DNA from: Candidatus Lachnoclostridium stercoravium
GTDB lineage: Bacteria > Bacillota > Clostridia > Lachnospirales > Lachnospiraceae
Reading direction: 5' to 3'
Length of the DNA stretch: 64,000 nucleotides
Assembly: GCA_019118365.1 (NCBI GenBank)
Contig: DWZA01000026.1
Coordinates: 1 to 64,000, forward strand
Below are positions 32,815-42,077 of the stretch, in pieces. The stretch's first letter is position 1. Every line of letters begins with the position of its first letter. Position numbers and translations under genes: made by a program. Under the pieces are notes generated by a model, which was not told the DNA's origin, ran no database searches, and was given only the letters and a program-made list of their open reading frames with translations.

Positions 32815-35436
32815 ATGGCAAAATGGGTTTATTTGTTCAAAGAAGGCAATGCCAACATGAGAAACCTGTTAGGCGGAAAAGGCGCTAACCTTGCCGAGAT
32901 GACCAATCTTGGAATGCCGATTCCACAGGGCTTCACAGTAACAACAGAAGCTTGTACAGATTACTACAACAGCGGAAAGAAGATCACAGAAGAGATCCAG
33001 GGACAGATCTTTGACGCACTGGCAGAGCTGGAGAAGATCCAGGGCAAGAAATTCGGCGATACCGAAGACCCGTTACTTGTATCCGTTCGTTCCGGCGCAA
33101 GAGCATCCATGCCTGGTATGATGGACACCATCCTGAACCTGGGCCTGAACGATGTAGCTGTAGAAGGATTCGCTAAGAAGACTGGCAATCCAAGATTCGC
33201 ATACGATTCTTACAGAAGATTTATCCAGATGTTCTCCGACGTTGTTATGGAGATCCCGAAGTCTCACTTCGAGAGGATCCTTGACGAAGAGAAGGAATCC
33301 AGAGGAGCAAAATACGACACAGATCTGACAGCTGATGATCTGAAAGATATCATCAACAAGTTCAAAGGCATCTACAAAGAAGCTATGGGCGAAGAGTTCC
33401 CACAGGATCCAAAGGTTCAGCTGATGGAAGCAGTTAAGGCTGTATTCCGTTCCTGGGACAACCCACGTGCGATCGTATACCGCCGTATGAACGATATCCC
33501 TGGCGACTGGGGTACCGCTGTAAACGTACAGGCAATGGTATTCGGTAACATGGGCAATACATCCGGTACTGGCGTTGCATTTACACGTAACCCAGCTACA
33601 GGCGCAAAGGGAATCTTCGGCGAGTACCTGATCAACGCACAGGGCGAAGACGTTGTTGCCGGCGTTCGTACACCACAGCCTATCTCCAAGCTGGAAGAAG
33701 ATCTGCCAGAGTGCTACGCACAGTTCATCGACCTGGCTATGAAGCTGGAGAACCATTACCGCGATATGCAGGATATGGAGTTCACGATCCAGGAAGGCAA
33801 ATTATACTTCTTACAGACACGTAACGGAAAGAGAACTGCTCAGGCTGCTATCCAGATCGCCTGCGACCTGGTAGACGAAGGCATGATCACTCCAGAGGAA
33901 GCTGTTTGCCGTATCGAAGCAAAATCTCTGGATCAGCTGCTTCACCCGACATTTGATGCAGATGCATTAAAGGCTGGCGAGAAGATCGGCGCAGCTCTTC
34001 CGGCATCCCCAGGCGCTGCTGCTGGTAAAGTATACTTCAACGCAGAAGACGCTAAAGCTGCTCACGAGAAGGGCGAGAGAGTCATCCTTGTTCGTCTTGA
34101 GACATCTCCAGAAGATATCGAAGGTATGCATGCATCCGAAGGTATCCTTACTGTACGCGGCGGTATGACAAGCCATGCAGCAGTAGTTGCACGTGGTATG
34201 GGAACCTGCTGTGTATCCGGCTGCGGCGAGATCCGTATCGATGAGGAAGCTAAGTGGTTCGAGCTTGGCGGACATAAATTCGTAGAGGGAGACTACATCT
34301 CCTTAGACGGTACTACAGGTAATATCTACAAGGGCGACATCAAGACAGTTCCGGCTTCTGTAAGCGGAAACTTCGGACGTATCATGGCTTGGGCTGATCA
34401 GTTCCGTAAGCTTCAGGTACGTACAAATGCAGATACTCCTGCAGATACAGCAAACGCTGTAAGATTAGGCGCAGAAGGTATCGGCCTCTGCCGTACCGAG
34501 CATATGTTCTTCGGTGAAGACAGGATCCCGAAATTCAGAAGGATGATCCTTTCCGATACAGTAGAAGCAAGAGAAGAGGCATTAAAGCCGATCGGCGAAT
34601 ATCAGAAGGCAGACTTCAAGGCTATGTACAAGGCTTTGGAAGGCAGACCAATGACAGTTCGTTATCTGGATCCGCCGCTTCATGAGTTCGTTCCTACAGA
34701 AGAGGAAGATATCAAGGCTCTGGCTGACGATATGGGACTTACTGTAGAAGAAGTTAAGGCAAAATGCGACGCTCTTCACGAGTTCAACCCGATGATGGGC
34801 CATCGTGGATGCCGTCTTGCCGTAACATATCCGGAGATCGCAAAGATGCAGACAAGAGCTGTCATCGAAGCAGCGATCGAAGTAAACGAAGAATGCGGAT
34901 ACAACATCGTTCCGGAGATCATGATCCCATTGGTAGGCGAGAAGAAAGAGCTGAAGTATGTTAAGGACGTTGTTGTAGAAGTTGCAGAGCAGGTTAAGAA
35001 AGAAAAGAATTCCGATATCCAGTACCACATCGGTACTATGATCGAGATCCCGCGTGCAGCTCTTACAGCTGACCAGATCGCAGAAGAGGCTGAGTTCTTC
35101 TCCTTCGGTACAAACGACCTTACACAGATGACATTCGGCTTCTCCCGTGATGACGCTGGTAAGTTCCTTGATTCTTACTACAAGGCTAAGATCTACGAGT
35201 CTGATCCATTCGCAAGACTTGATCAGGCTGGTGTTGGCCAGTTAGTTAAGATGGCAGCAGAAAAAGGACGCGCTACAAGACCTGACATCAAGTTAGGTAT
35301 CTGCGGCGAGCACGGCGGAGATCCGTCTTCCGTAGAGTTCTGCCACAAAGTTGGTCTGAACTACGTTTCCTGCTCACCATTCCGTGTGCCGATCGCACGT
35401 CTGGCAGCAGCTCAGGCAGCTATCAACAATAAATAA
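32815..35436 (+). CDS. ppdK: pyruvate, phosphate dikinase
   Basis: Interconverts pyruvate, ATP and phosphate with PEP, AMP and pyrophosphate. 873 residues: N-terminal nucleotide-binding domain (LLGGKGANLAEM start), a swivelling domain with the phosphohistidine in GGMTSHAAVVARGMG, and a C-terminal PEP/pyruvate barrel with GTNDLTQMT and the late CGEHGGDP. RBS AGGAGG. The gene has a distinctly biased, more AT-rich codon pattern (many GCA, GCT, GTT, ACA) than its neighbours, as expected for a very highly expressed anaerobic glycolysis enzyme. It is flanked by its own promoter and terminator. Confidence 0.96.
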   Translation: MAKWVYLFKEGNANMRNLLGGKGANLAEMTNLGMPIPQGFTVTTEACTDYYNSGKKITEEIQGQIFDALAELEKIQGKKFGDTEDPLLVSVRSGARASMPGMMDTILNLGLNDVAVEGFAKKTGNPRFAYDSYRRFIQMFSDVVMEIPKSHFERILDEEKESRGAKYDTDLTADDLKDIINKFKGIYKEAMGEEFPQDPKVQLMEAVKAVFRSWDNPRAIVYRRMNDIPGDWGTAVNVQAMVFGNMGNTSGTGVAFTRNPATGAKGIFGEYLINAQGEDVVAGVRTPQPISKLEEDLPECYAQFIDLAMKLENHYRDMQDMEFTIQEGKLYFLQTRNGKRTAQAAIQIACDLVDEGMITPEEAVCRIEAKSLDQLLHPTFDADALKAGEKIGAALPASPGAAAGKVYFNAEDAKAAHEKGERVILVRLETSPEDIEGMHASEGILTVRGGMTSHAAVVARGMGTCCVSGCGEIRIDEEAKWFELGGHKFVEGDYISLDGTTGNIYKGDIKTVPASVSGNFGRIMAWADQFRKLQVRTNADTPADTANAVRLGAEGIGLCRTEHMFFGEDRIPKFRRMILSDTVEAREEALKPIGEYQKADFKAMYKALEGRPMTVRYLDPPLHEFVPTEEEDIKALADDMGLTVEEVKAKCDALHEFNPMMGHRGCRLAVTYPEIAKMQTRAVIEAAIEVNEECGYNIVPEIMIPLVGEKKELKYVKDVVVEVAEQVKKEKNSDIQYHIGTMIEIPRAALTADQIAEEAEFFSFGTNDLTQMTFGFSRDDAGKFLDSYYKAKIYESDPFARLDQAGVGQLVKMAAEKGRATRPDIKLGICGEHGGDPSSVEFCHKVGLNYVSCSPFRVPIARLAAAQAAINNK

Positions 35437-35485
35437 TCGACAGCAGCCCAGAACAGCAGGAATGCAGAATAGAGCATAATAATAA

Positions 35486-35536
35486 GGAGCCATTGCAAGA
35501 TAGTGAGAGATCACTATGGAGCGATGGCTCCTTTTT
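35486..35536 (+). terminator. terminator of ppdK
   Basis: An 11-bp stem with one wobble (GGAGCCATTGC / GCGATGGCTCC) encloses an inner ATAGTGA/TCACTAT hairpin and is followed by five T. The remaining bases to 35625 contain only a loose GATGTGG/CCACATC inverted repeat. Confidence 0.9.
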
Positions 35537-35625
35537 CGTTATACTTTCTTGTCTTTCAAATGCCGATGTGGCCTTACGTGCAAGCATGAAGTCCACATCA
35601 GCGCCTGACAGAGCTTTCAAATAAA

Positions 35626-35677
35626 AAAATCCAGCCTGCCGCAAACAGAGTAATGTTTGCAGATAGGCTGGATTTTT
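35626..35677 (-). terminator. terminator of the ABC exporter operon
   Basis: AATCCAGCCT / AGGCTGGATT stem with an inner GCAAACA/TGTTTGC stem. A and T runs on both sides allow function in either direction. Confidence 0.85.
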
Positions 35678-35684
35678 GTTTGGA

Positions 35685-37598
35685 TCAATCTAATTCCAGA
35701 GCGCCTGTATACAGCTGATAATAGGTTCCTTTCAGCTTGATCAGGTCTTCGTGAGTGCCGCGCTCAATGATACGGCCATGGTCGAGCACCATGATGGCGT
35801 CGGCGTTCTGTACAGTTGACAGACGGTGGGCGATGACAAAAGTGGTACGTCCTTTCATCAGAGCGTCCATGCCTCGCTGAACGATCGCCTCAGTATGGGT
35901 ATCGATGGAGCTGGTGGCCTCATCCATGATCATAACAGGCGGGTCCGCCACAGCCGCGCGGGCGATGGCAAGAAGCTGTCTCTGACCCTGGCTTAAGTTG
36001 GCGCCATTTCCGGTGAGCATGGTGTCGTATCCGTCTGGAAGACGGCGGATAAAGTCGTCTGCGCCTGCAAGCATGGCGGCGCCGATACATTCTTCCTTGG
36101 TCGCATCCAGATTGCCATAGCGGATATTTTCCATAACCGTTCCGGTAAAGAGGTTGGTATCCTGAAGGACGATACCAAGGCTGTGACGTAAGTCGTCCTT
36201 TTTGATCTTGTTGATATTGATGCCGTCATATCGGATCTTTCCATCTGCGATATCGTAGAAGCGATTGATCAGATTGGTGATCGTAGTCTTTCCGGCTCCG
36301 GTGGAACCGACGAAAGCAACCTTCTGGCCTGGTTTTGCGTAAAGGGTGATATTGTGGAGGATCGTCTTTTCAGGCACATAAGCAAAGTCTACGTCGTCAA
36401 AACGAACGTCGCCTCTTAAACGGGTGTAGGTAACAGTACCGTCGTGATGAGGATGCTTCCAGGCCCAGATATTGGTACGCTGTTCGCATTCGGTCAGCGT
36501 GCCGTCTGGATTTTCCCTTGCATTGACAAGAGTAACGTAACCTTCGTCCGTTTCCGGTTCTTCATCCAGAAGGGTGAAGATACGGTGCGCGCCGGCTAAA
36601 GCCATAACGATCATGTTGATCTGGTTGGAAACCTGGCCGATAGCGCCGGCAAACTGTTTGGTCATATTTAAGAACGGCACAACGATACTGATGCTTAAAG
36701 CCATTCCGGAAAGGCTTACGTTGGGCACTTTGTATAAAAGCAGGGTGCCGCCTACCAGAGCGACGATCACGTACATAACGTTTCCGATATTGCCTAAAAG
36801 AGGCATAAGGATATTGGCATAACGGTTGGCCTTTTCGGAATTTTCAAATAATTCGTCGTTGACCTTATCGAAATCCAGTTTTGCGCCATCCTCGTGGCAG
36901 AAGACCTTGATGACCTTCTGGCCGTTCATCATTTCTTCCATAAATCCTTCTGTCTTGGCAATGGTGACCTGCTGCTGAAGGAAGTAGCGGGAAGAATGGC
37001 CGCTGACGTATCTTACGACGAGAGTCATGATGACAACGCCGAAAGCAACTACCAGGGCCAGCCATAAGCAGTAGTAGAGCATGATGAAAAATACGCTTAA
37101 CAGGGTGACTGCGGAGATCGTCAGCTGCGGAAGGCTCTGGCTGATCATCTGACGCAGAGTATCGATATCATTGGTGTAAAAGCTCATGATATCGCCGTGG
37201 TTATGGGTGTCGAAATAGCGGATCGGAAGATCCTGCATGTGGTCGAACATCTTTTCACGCAGCTTGGCAAGAGTTCCCTGGGTGATGATCGCCATAAACT
37301 GTCCGAACAGGGTGCCTGCGATCAGGCTGACCGCATACATGATCAGGAGGATCGTCAGAAGCTTAAAGATCCGTCCGGAAGCGGAAGCCCAGTCGCCGGA
37401 GCGGAACGTGTCCTCCACAACCGCGATGGCGTTCTGCATAAAAACAGAAGGAACGGAGCTGACCACAGCGTTGATCAGGATGCAGACCAGAGTAACCGGA
37501 AACAGCACTGGATAAAACTGGAAGATCGTGCGGATCAGACGGCCGATCACTCCTTTCGGAGCCCGTCTTCCTCTTTCTGTAGAATGATTATCTGCCAT
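35685..37598 (-). CDS. heterodimeric ABC exporter, catalytically complete subunit
   Basis: A 637-residue half-transporter: six transmembrane helices (about residues 20-335), then an ATPase domain. It has Walker A GSTGAGKT near 434, a Walker B with catalytic Glu (MIMDEATSS) near 559 and the H-loop histidine (IAHRLSTV) near 590, but a divergent signature (LSQGQ). A 40-residue insertion precedes the ATPase domain. With the upstream partner it should form a multidrug or peptide exporter having one active ATP site. ATG 37598 follows AGGAGG by 8 nt and overlaps the partner gene's end by 11 nt. Confidence 0.9.
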   Translation of the reverse strand: MADNHSTERGRRAPKGVIGRLIRTIFQFYPVLFPVTLVCILINAVVSSVPSVFMQNAIAVVEDTFRSGDWASASGRIFKLLTILLIMYAVSLIAGTLFGQFMAIITQGTLAKLREKMFDHMQDLPIRYFDTHNHGDIMSFYTNDIDTLRQMISQSLPQLTISAVTLLSVFFIMLYYCLWLALVVAFGVVIMTLVVRYVSGHSSRYFLQQQVTIAKTEGFMEEMMNGQKVIKVFCHEDGAKLDFDKVNDELFENSEKANRYANILMPLLGNIGNVMYVIVALVGGTLLLYKVPNVSLSGMALSISIVVPFLNMTKQFAGAIGQVSNQINMIVMALAGAHRIFTLLDEEPETDEGYVTLVNARENPDGTLTECEQRTNIWAWKHPHHDGTVTYTRLRGDVRFDDVDFAYVPEKTILHNITLYAKPGQKVAFVGSTGAGKTTITNLINRFYDIADGKIRYDGININKIKKDDLRHSLGIVLQDTNLFTGTVMENIRYGNLDATKEECIGAAMLAGADDFIRRLPDGYDTMLTGNGANLSQGQRQLLAIARAAVADPPVMIMDEATSSIDTHTEAIVQRGMDALMKGRTTFVIAHRLSTVQNADAIMVLDHGRIIERGTHEDLIKLKGTYYQLYTGALELD

Positions 37599-39336
37599 CT
37601 TTGCCACCTCCTACTCGGTTCTGAGATTGATAGATCTCCTGGTATACCTTGCTGGAATTTAACAGCTCTTCATGGGTTCCGATCGCGCTGATACGTCCGC
37701 CTTCCATGAGGATGATGCGGTCGGCATCCTGAACGCTGGCTACACGCTGAGCGATAATGATCTTGGTGGTTTCCGGGATAAATTCACGGAAACCCTTGCG
37801 GATCAGAGCATCGGTACGGGTATCTACGGCGCTCGTGGAGTCGTCCAGGATCAGGATCTTCGGCTTCTTTAACAATGCGCGGGCGATACAGAGACGCTGC
37901 TTCTGGCCGCCGGAAACGTTGGAGCCGCCCTGTTCGATCCAGGTGTCGTATTTATTGGGGAACTGCTGAATGAATTCATCCGCCTGCGCAAGACGGCAGG
38001 CCTCCTCCATCTCCGCGTCTGTGGCGTTTGGATTGCCCCAGCGCAGATTGTCTTTGATGGTGCCGGAGAAAAGGACGTTTTTCTGCAGTACGACCGCCAC
38101 CTGATTCCTCAGGGTTTCAAGATCGTATTTGCGCACGTCTACGCCGCCTACTTTTACACAGCCTTCCGTTACGTCGTACAGACGGGGGATCAGCTGGATC
38201 AGGGAAGACTTGGATGAACCGGTCCCGCCCAGGATACCGATGACTTCGCCGGAACGGATGTGAAGGTCGATATCCGCAAGGGCCATACGGCTGGCTTTCT
38301 TGGAATATTTGAAGCTGACTCCGTCAAAATCAATGGAGCCGTCCTTTACTTCAGTAAGGCCGTTTTCCGGGCTTGTGAGGGTACTTTCTTCCTGAAGCAC
38401 CTCTACGATACGTTCCGCAGACTCCATAGACATGGAGATCATAACGAATACCATGGAAACCATCATCAGGCTCATCAGGATCTGGAAGCTGTATGTCAGC
38501 ATGGAAGACATCTGTCCTACATTTAAGTCAAGTCCCTGGGTGGTGATGACCATATAGGAACCAAAGGACAGGACGAAGACCATGCCTGCGTACACGCAGA
38601 ACTGCATCATTGGGCCGTTGATGGCCATGATCCGCTCTGCCTTTGTGAAGTCTCTCTGTACGTCTTCCGCGGCGGCGCCGAATTTCTTTTTCTCATAATC
38701 TTCACGCACATAGGATTTTACTACGCGCATAGCCTGGACGTTTTCCTGTACGGAGTCGTTTAAAGCGTCGTACTTGCGGAATACGCGGCGGAAGATCGGG
38801 GTCGCGGTGCGGATCACCAGAAAAAGACCGATGCACAGAAGGGGAATGGTGATCAGAAAGATCATAGCCAGCCGGCCGCCCATAAGAAAGCCCATGACAA
38901 AAGAGAAGACGAGCATGAGAGGACAGCGGATGGCGATACGGATGATCATCATAAACGCCATCTGTACGTTGGTGATATCCGTAGTCAGTCGCGTTACAAG
39001 GCTGGATACGGAAAACTTATCAATATTTTCAAATGAATAATCCTGGATCTTGTAAAACATATCCTTACGCAGGTTGCGTGCGAATCCGGCGGAAGCAGTA
39101 GCGCAGGTTGCGCCGGCTGCCGCGCCGAAGATCAGGGAAACCGTTGACATGATGATCAGCGCAATGCCGTAGCGGACGATGGTGCTCATAGGGCAGCCAT
39201 TCTGCATTTCATTGACCAGATTGGCGATCACGAACGGGATCACACATTCCAGGATAACCTCTACCGTTACCAGCAGAGGGGTCAGGATAGAAGCCTTTTT
39301 ATACTCGCGGATACTGCGAGAGAGGACTCGTATCAT
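37588..39336 (-). CDS. heterodimeric ABC exporter, degenerate-site subunit
   Basis: A 582-residue half-transporter with six helices and one ATPase domain. Its ATP-site residues depart from consensus: Walker A is GGTGSSKSS, the Walker B glutamate is aspartate (LILDDSTS, near 495) and the H-loop histidine is glutamine (IIAQRVASV, near 528). Its signature is a normal VSGGQ. This complements the partner, whose signature is altered but whose catalytic residues are intact, the arrangement known for TM287/288 and LmrCD. AGGAGG precedes the ATG. First ABC gene of the operon, after marR. Confidence 0.92.
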   Translation of the reverse strand: MIRVLSRSIREYKKASILTPLLVTVEVILECVIPFVIANLVNEMQNGCPMSTIVRYGIALIIMSTVSLIFGAAAGATCATASAGFARNLRKDMFYKIQDYSFENIDKFSVSSLVTRLTTDITNVQMAFMMIIRIAIRCPLMLVFSFVMGFLMGGRLAMIFLITIPLLCIGLFLVIRTATPIFRRVFRKYDALNDSVQENVQAMRVVKSYVREDYEKKKFGAAAEDVQRDFTKAERIMAINGPMMQFCVYAGMVFVLSFGSYMVITTQGLDLNVGQMSSMLTYSFQILMSLMMVSMVFVMISMSMESAERIVEVLQEESTLTSPENGLTEVKDGSIDFDGVSFKYSKKASRMALADIDLHIRSGEVIGILGGTGSSKSSLIQLIPRLYDVTEGCVKVGGVDVRKYDLETLRNQVAVVLQKNVLFSGTIKDNLRWGNPNATDAEMEEACRLAQADEFIQQFPNKYDTWIEQGGSNVSGGQKQRLCIARALLKKPKILILDDSTSAVDTRTDALIRKGFREFIPETTKIIIAQRVASVQDADRIILMEGGRISAIGTHEELLNSSKVYQEIYQSQNRVGGGKDGR

Positions 39337-39402
39337 GAGTGGTATTCCTCCTTTTTAGTTTGTGTTTTAAAATGAATGTCTGGTAAATACCATGATTTTT
39401 TT

Positions 39403-39416
39403 GTTCATGTCCGAAC
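39403..39416. promoter_or_regulatory. possible MarR operator upstream of the ABC genes
   Basis: GTTCATGTCCGAAC has GTTC/GAAC half-sites like the main operator. A partial repeat of ATGTCCG lies about 25 bp away (TATGTCCGTTC). Confidence 0.4.
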
Positions 39417-39438
39417 ATTATTATACTGGTATGTCCGT

Positions 39439-39879
39439 TCAAGCAGTCTTATCCCACGCTTCCAGGTTCTGGAGCATCTGGGCGGACATCTCCTTAAACA
39501 GCTGGATCTGCCCTTCCGACAGCCCGCGGGTCAGCATACGGTCAGTTTCCAGAAGGCTGGCGTGTACCTGAGCGTTTAAGTCGACCGCGCGCTGCGTGGG
39601 GATCAGCCGTTTCAGCCTCCCGTCGCTGGCAACGCTTTCTCTGCGTATAATGCCGTTCTTTTCAAGGAGCTGAAGGATCCCGGTGGCAGTGGAACGGCTC
39701 AGGCCGAAAGCCGTCTCGATATCCCGCTGATAGACGGGACCGTCTTTGCTGTGTACCAGGATGTGATAGATCACCCAGCTTTGGACGCCGGTGATCCCAA
39801 GGCTCTGGAAGGTGGCGTTCAACTGCGTTTTTATCTTATGCGACAGCAGGTTTATCCAGGCGCCGCAGTCTTTTTCCAA
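39439..39879 (-). CDS. MarR family transcriptional regulator
   Basis: A 146-residue winged-helix repressor. The recognition region is VYQRDIETAFGLSRSTATGILQLLEKNG (in part: LSRSTATGILQLLE), and the wing is RRESVASDGRLKRLIPT. Dimerisation helices are at both ends. The start is taken as TTG 39879, 7 nt after AGGAGGG; the upstream in-frame GTG lies inside a leader hairpin. It heads the minus-strand operon with two ABC exporter genes, a common drug-responsive arrangement. Palindromes near its promoter and before the ABC genes are likely its operators. Confidence 0.88.
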   Translation of the reverse strand: MEKDCGAWINLLSHKIKTQLNATFQSLGITGVQSWVIYHILVHSKDGPVYQRDIETAFGLSRSTATGILQLLEKNGIIRRESVASDGRLKRLIPTQRAVDLNAQVHASLLETDRMLTRGLSEGQIQLFKEMSAQMLQNLEAWDKTA

Positions 39880-39908
39880 TTCGATTCCCTCCTTTTTATC
39901 CCATAGTA

Positions 39909-39943
39909 GCCAGCAAAACACGCGGTCAGCGCGTTTTGCTGGC
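39909..39943 (-). promoter_or_regulatory. leader hairpin of marR mRNA
   Basis: GCCAGCAAAAC / GTTTTGCTGGC, a perfect 11-bp stem around a GC-rich loop, just upstream of the marR ribosome binding site. It might be an attenuator or operator; no T-tract follows. Confidence 0.5.
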
Positions 39944-39957
39944 TCAAGTAAACATGT

Positions 39958-39982
39958 ATATTAGTTCGGGTGCGAACAATAT
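39958..39982. promoter_or_regulatory. probable MarR operator
   Basis: An imperfect palindrome with core GTTCG-GGTG-CGAAC and AT-rich flanks (ATATTA / CAATAT), positioned right downstream of the -10 of marR where bound repressor would block transcription. Confidence 0.6.
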
Positions 39983-40009
39983 AGTACCTCATTTCAATTA
40001 CAATGTCAA
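39981..40009 (-). promoter_or_regulatory. promoter of marR-ABC operon
   Basis: On the minus strand TTGACA (40009-40004), 17 bp, TACTAT (39986-39981). The 344-nt gap 39880-40223 holds this promoter, the operator, the leader hairpin and the divergent promoter of the SGNH gene. Confidence 0.8.
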
Positions 40010-40116
40010 GAACAAGAAATCTGTTCACACTTTTTTCACAGACACAGCGGCGGCTGTCCCACTTCCCGGCGGGACTGACGGCGAGCGCGGCGGGCGGACA
40101 AAATTCGACAAGCGTA

Positions 40117-40145
40117 TTGACAAGATATGACAAAATGTAGATAAT
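40117..40145 (+). promoter_or_regulatory. promoter of the SGNH hydrolase gene
   Basis: TTGACA (40117-40122), 17 bp, GATAAT (40140-40145). Confidence 0.75.
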
Positions 40146-40223
40146 AAACAGAGATACTACTATATATAGAGATGCAGGTATCGAAGATGAGAGAATGTTC
40201 CGAAAGGAACTGGAGGATATGAT

Positions 40224-41153
40224 ATGAAGAAACATTTATGGAAGAAGGCGGCAGCGGCCGGGTTAAGCTTAAGCCTGGCCCTTGGCGCTGTGCCGGCTCC
40301 GGCATATGCGGCGCCTCTTTACCGGTCTGCGCTGAAGGAGATCCAGACGGCTGGCTGTACGGCTTTGATGGTATCCGGCCTTACAAGGGAGATTATGATG
40401 GCCGCCTCTGCCGCAGTAAGCGAGACGGATGCAGGGCCGGGCGTGGAAGCGGAGAGCCAGAGCGAGGAAGCTTTGCCTCAGGAGAGAGAAGTAGCGGAGA
40501 GCGAAGTTGACGCATTCTTTGCAGACAGCGTCCTGGTAGGGGATTCCGTTATGCTGGGTTACCGGAATTACTGTATGAGGAGCACGGATCCGTTTTTAAA
40601 ATCCTTACGATTTCTGGCTTCCGGAAGCTTTTCTGTCCATAACGCCCTTTGGCCGGTGAACGATAAGAGCGTCCACCCAATCTATCAGGGAGCCCAGAGG
40701 CCGGTATGGGAGTCGATTTCTCTTATGCAGGCCAATAAAGTATTTTTATTTTTCGGATTAAACGATCTGAATATGGGCGATGATACCTGTGAATGCTATC
40801 AGCAGGTAGTTGCCAATATCAAGCAGCTTTCTCCCAATGCATCGATCCATATTATCAGCATGACCTATACATTAAAAGGAAAGGGAAAGGGCAAGCTGAA
40901 CAACGACAATATCCGGCTTTTTAACAGCCAGATGCAGCAGATCGCCGCAGAAAACGGATGGGGATTCATCGATATGGCCACGCCCCTTTCGGATGCGAAC
41001 GGCGACCTGGCGGCGGAATACTGCAGCGACAATTACGTCCATCAGTCCAGGGCCGCATATCAGGTGTGGACCAATGTGCTGAGGCAGTATGCGAAAGATC
41101 AGCTGAAATATACTCCGGCTCCCCAGACGGCAGAGCAGGCAGTACAATCATAA
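40224..41153 (+). CDS. secreted SGNH/GDSL hydrolase
   Basis: A 309-residue exported esterase-like protein. The signal peptide (residues 1-28) ends in AYA-A. A Glu-rich linker is followed by the SGNH domain: block I VGDSVMLG with Ser108, block III GLNDLNM, and block V DNYVH with Asp269 and His273. Such enzymes add or remove acyl groups on surface polysaccharides. Because an MBOAT acyltransferase and a DHHW protein follow, O-acylation of an envelope glycan is the likely context. RBS GGAGG. Element copy 3 separates it from the next gene. Confidence 0.85.
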   Translation: MKKHLWKKAAAAGLSLSLALGAVPAPAYAAPLYRSALKEIQTAGCTALMVSGLTREIMMAASAAVSETDAGPGVEAESQSEEALPQEREVAESEVDAFFADSVLVGDSVMLGYRNYCMRSTDPFLKSLRFLASGSFSVHNALWPVNDKSVHPIYQGAQRPVWESISLMQANKVFLFFGLNDLNMGDDTCECYQQVVANIKQLSPNASIHIISMTYTLKGKGKGKLNNDNIRLFNSQMQQIAAENGWGFIDMATPLSDANGDLAAEYCSDNYVHQSRAAYQVWTNVLRQYAKDQLKYTPAPQTAEQAVQS

Positions 41154-41157
41154 ATAT

Positions 41158-41312
41158 GTAACAGTTCAGCCGTATATCTTCCCTCCAGCACAAAATGTGC
41201 TGGAGGGAAGCCCTGGATGTCATCCCTATGCCAGGATATATGTCAAATCGCTTTTACAAGCAAGCTTGTAACGCTCTTTATCATATATCCTGGCGCACGG
41301 CTGAACTGTTAC
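41158..41312 (+). repeat. 155-bp palindromic element, copy 3
   Basis: Identical in length and fold to copies 1 and 2, with perfect terminal repeats. It begins 4 nt after the SGNH stop and ends 28 nt before the DUF4358 gene, so it would be transcribed inside this operon unless it terminates. Confidence 0.9.
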
Positions 41313-41340
41313 AATTATAGAAGAAAAAGAGGAAATGACC

Positions 41341-42066
41341 ATGAAAAAGAATTTGACTATGAGCAGAGCGAAAAAAGGAGCTGCGATCCTTGCAGCTGCG
41401 ATGATATTAGGAGGCTGCGGCGGACAGGAGCCTGCTGAGACTACGTCCGCGCCGGCTGCAGTGGAGGAGACGACCGCAGAAGAGGCTGAGACAGAGGCGG
41501 TTTCTGAGGAAGAGACTTCTGAAGAGATTTCCGAAGAAGCGGCGGAAACCGAAGGATCTTCCGAGGCGGAAGAAGCGGCTGCTGATGCTTCTGAGGAGAC
41601 AGAAGAGACGGAGGCAGAAGCTTCCGAGGCAGCTCAGAGCAGCGAGAGCGAAGGGGAGCAGACAGAAGATGCAGAGGGCCAGGTCACACCTCAGTCCATC
41701 TATGAAGCGATCGGGCAGCAGGTAGAGCTTCCGTCCATGATCGAAGGCGACGACAGCTTTATTTCCAATTATTACGGCATCAATCCGGCGGATCTGGACG
41801 GCTATGTATTTGCCAGCGCAGAGGAAGCCACTCTGGCGGATTCCGTGATCATCATGAAAGCAAAGAGCGAAGACGCAGTGGCAAACCTTACGGCTTCCCT
41901 GAATACTGTGATCGAGCAGAAAGCGGCGGAGATGGAGAACTATCTTCCGGAGCAGTACGATATCGTAGCCAAAAGCTCGGTAAAGACAGAGGGAACCTAC
42001 GTATACCTGGTGATCTCAGAGGACGCGGACAGCATTGAAGCCGTGATCCAGGACGCCCTTAAGTAA
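41341..42066 (+). CDS. DUF4358 lipoprotein
   Basis: A 241-residue lipoprotein. The signal peptide ends in lipobox LGGC (Cys about residue 25). A long acidic, low-complexity linker (about residues 28-110, mostly Glu, Ala, Thr, Ser) spaces the folded DUF4358 domain from the membrane. That domain starts at SIYEAIGQQVELPSM and contains the YYGINPADLDGYVF motif. DUF4358 genes regularly precede MBOAT and DHHW genes in Lachnospiraceae; the role is unknown but is probably part of the same envelope system. ATG 41341 is favoured over 41335 by spacing from AAGAGGAA. Confidence 0.85.
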   Translation: MKKNLTMSRAKKGAAILAAAMILGGCGGQEPAETTSAPAAVEETTAEEAETEAVSEEETSEEISEEAAETEGSSEAEEAAADASEETEETEAEASEAAQSSESEGEQTEDAEGQVTPQSIYEAIGQQVELPSMIEGDDSFISNYYGINPADLDGYVFASAEEATLADSVIIMKAKSEDAVANLTASLNTVIEQKAAEMENYLPEQYDIVAKSSVKTEGTYVYLVISEDADSIEAVIQDALK

Positions 42067-42077
42067 CGGAGGAAGCC

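Noticed and set aside
41158-41312. Target-site duplications at copies 2 and 3
   Set aside because: Flanking bases do not match beyond chance.
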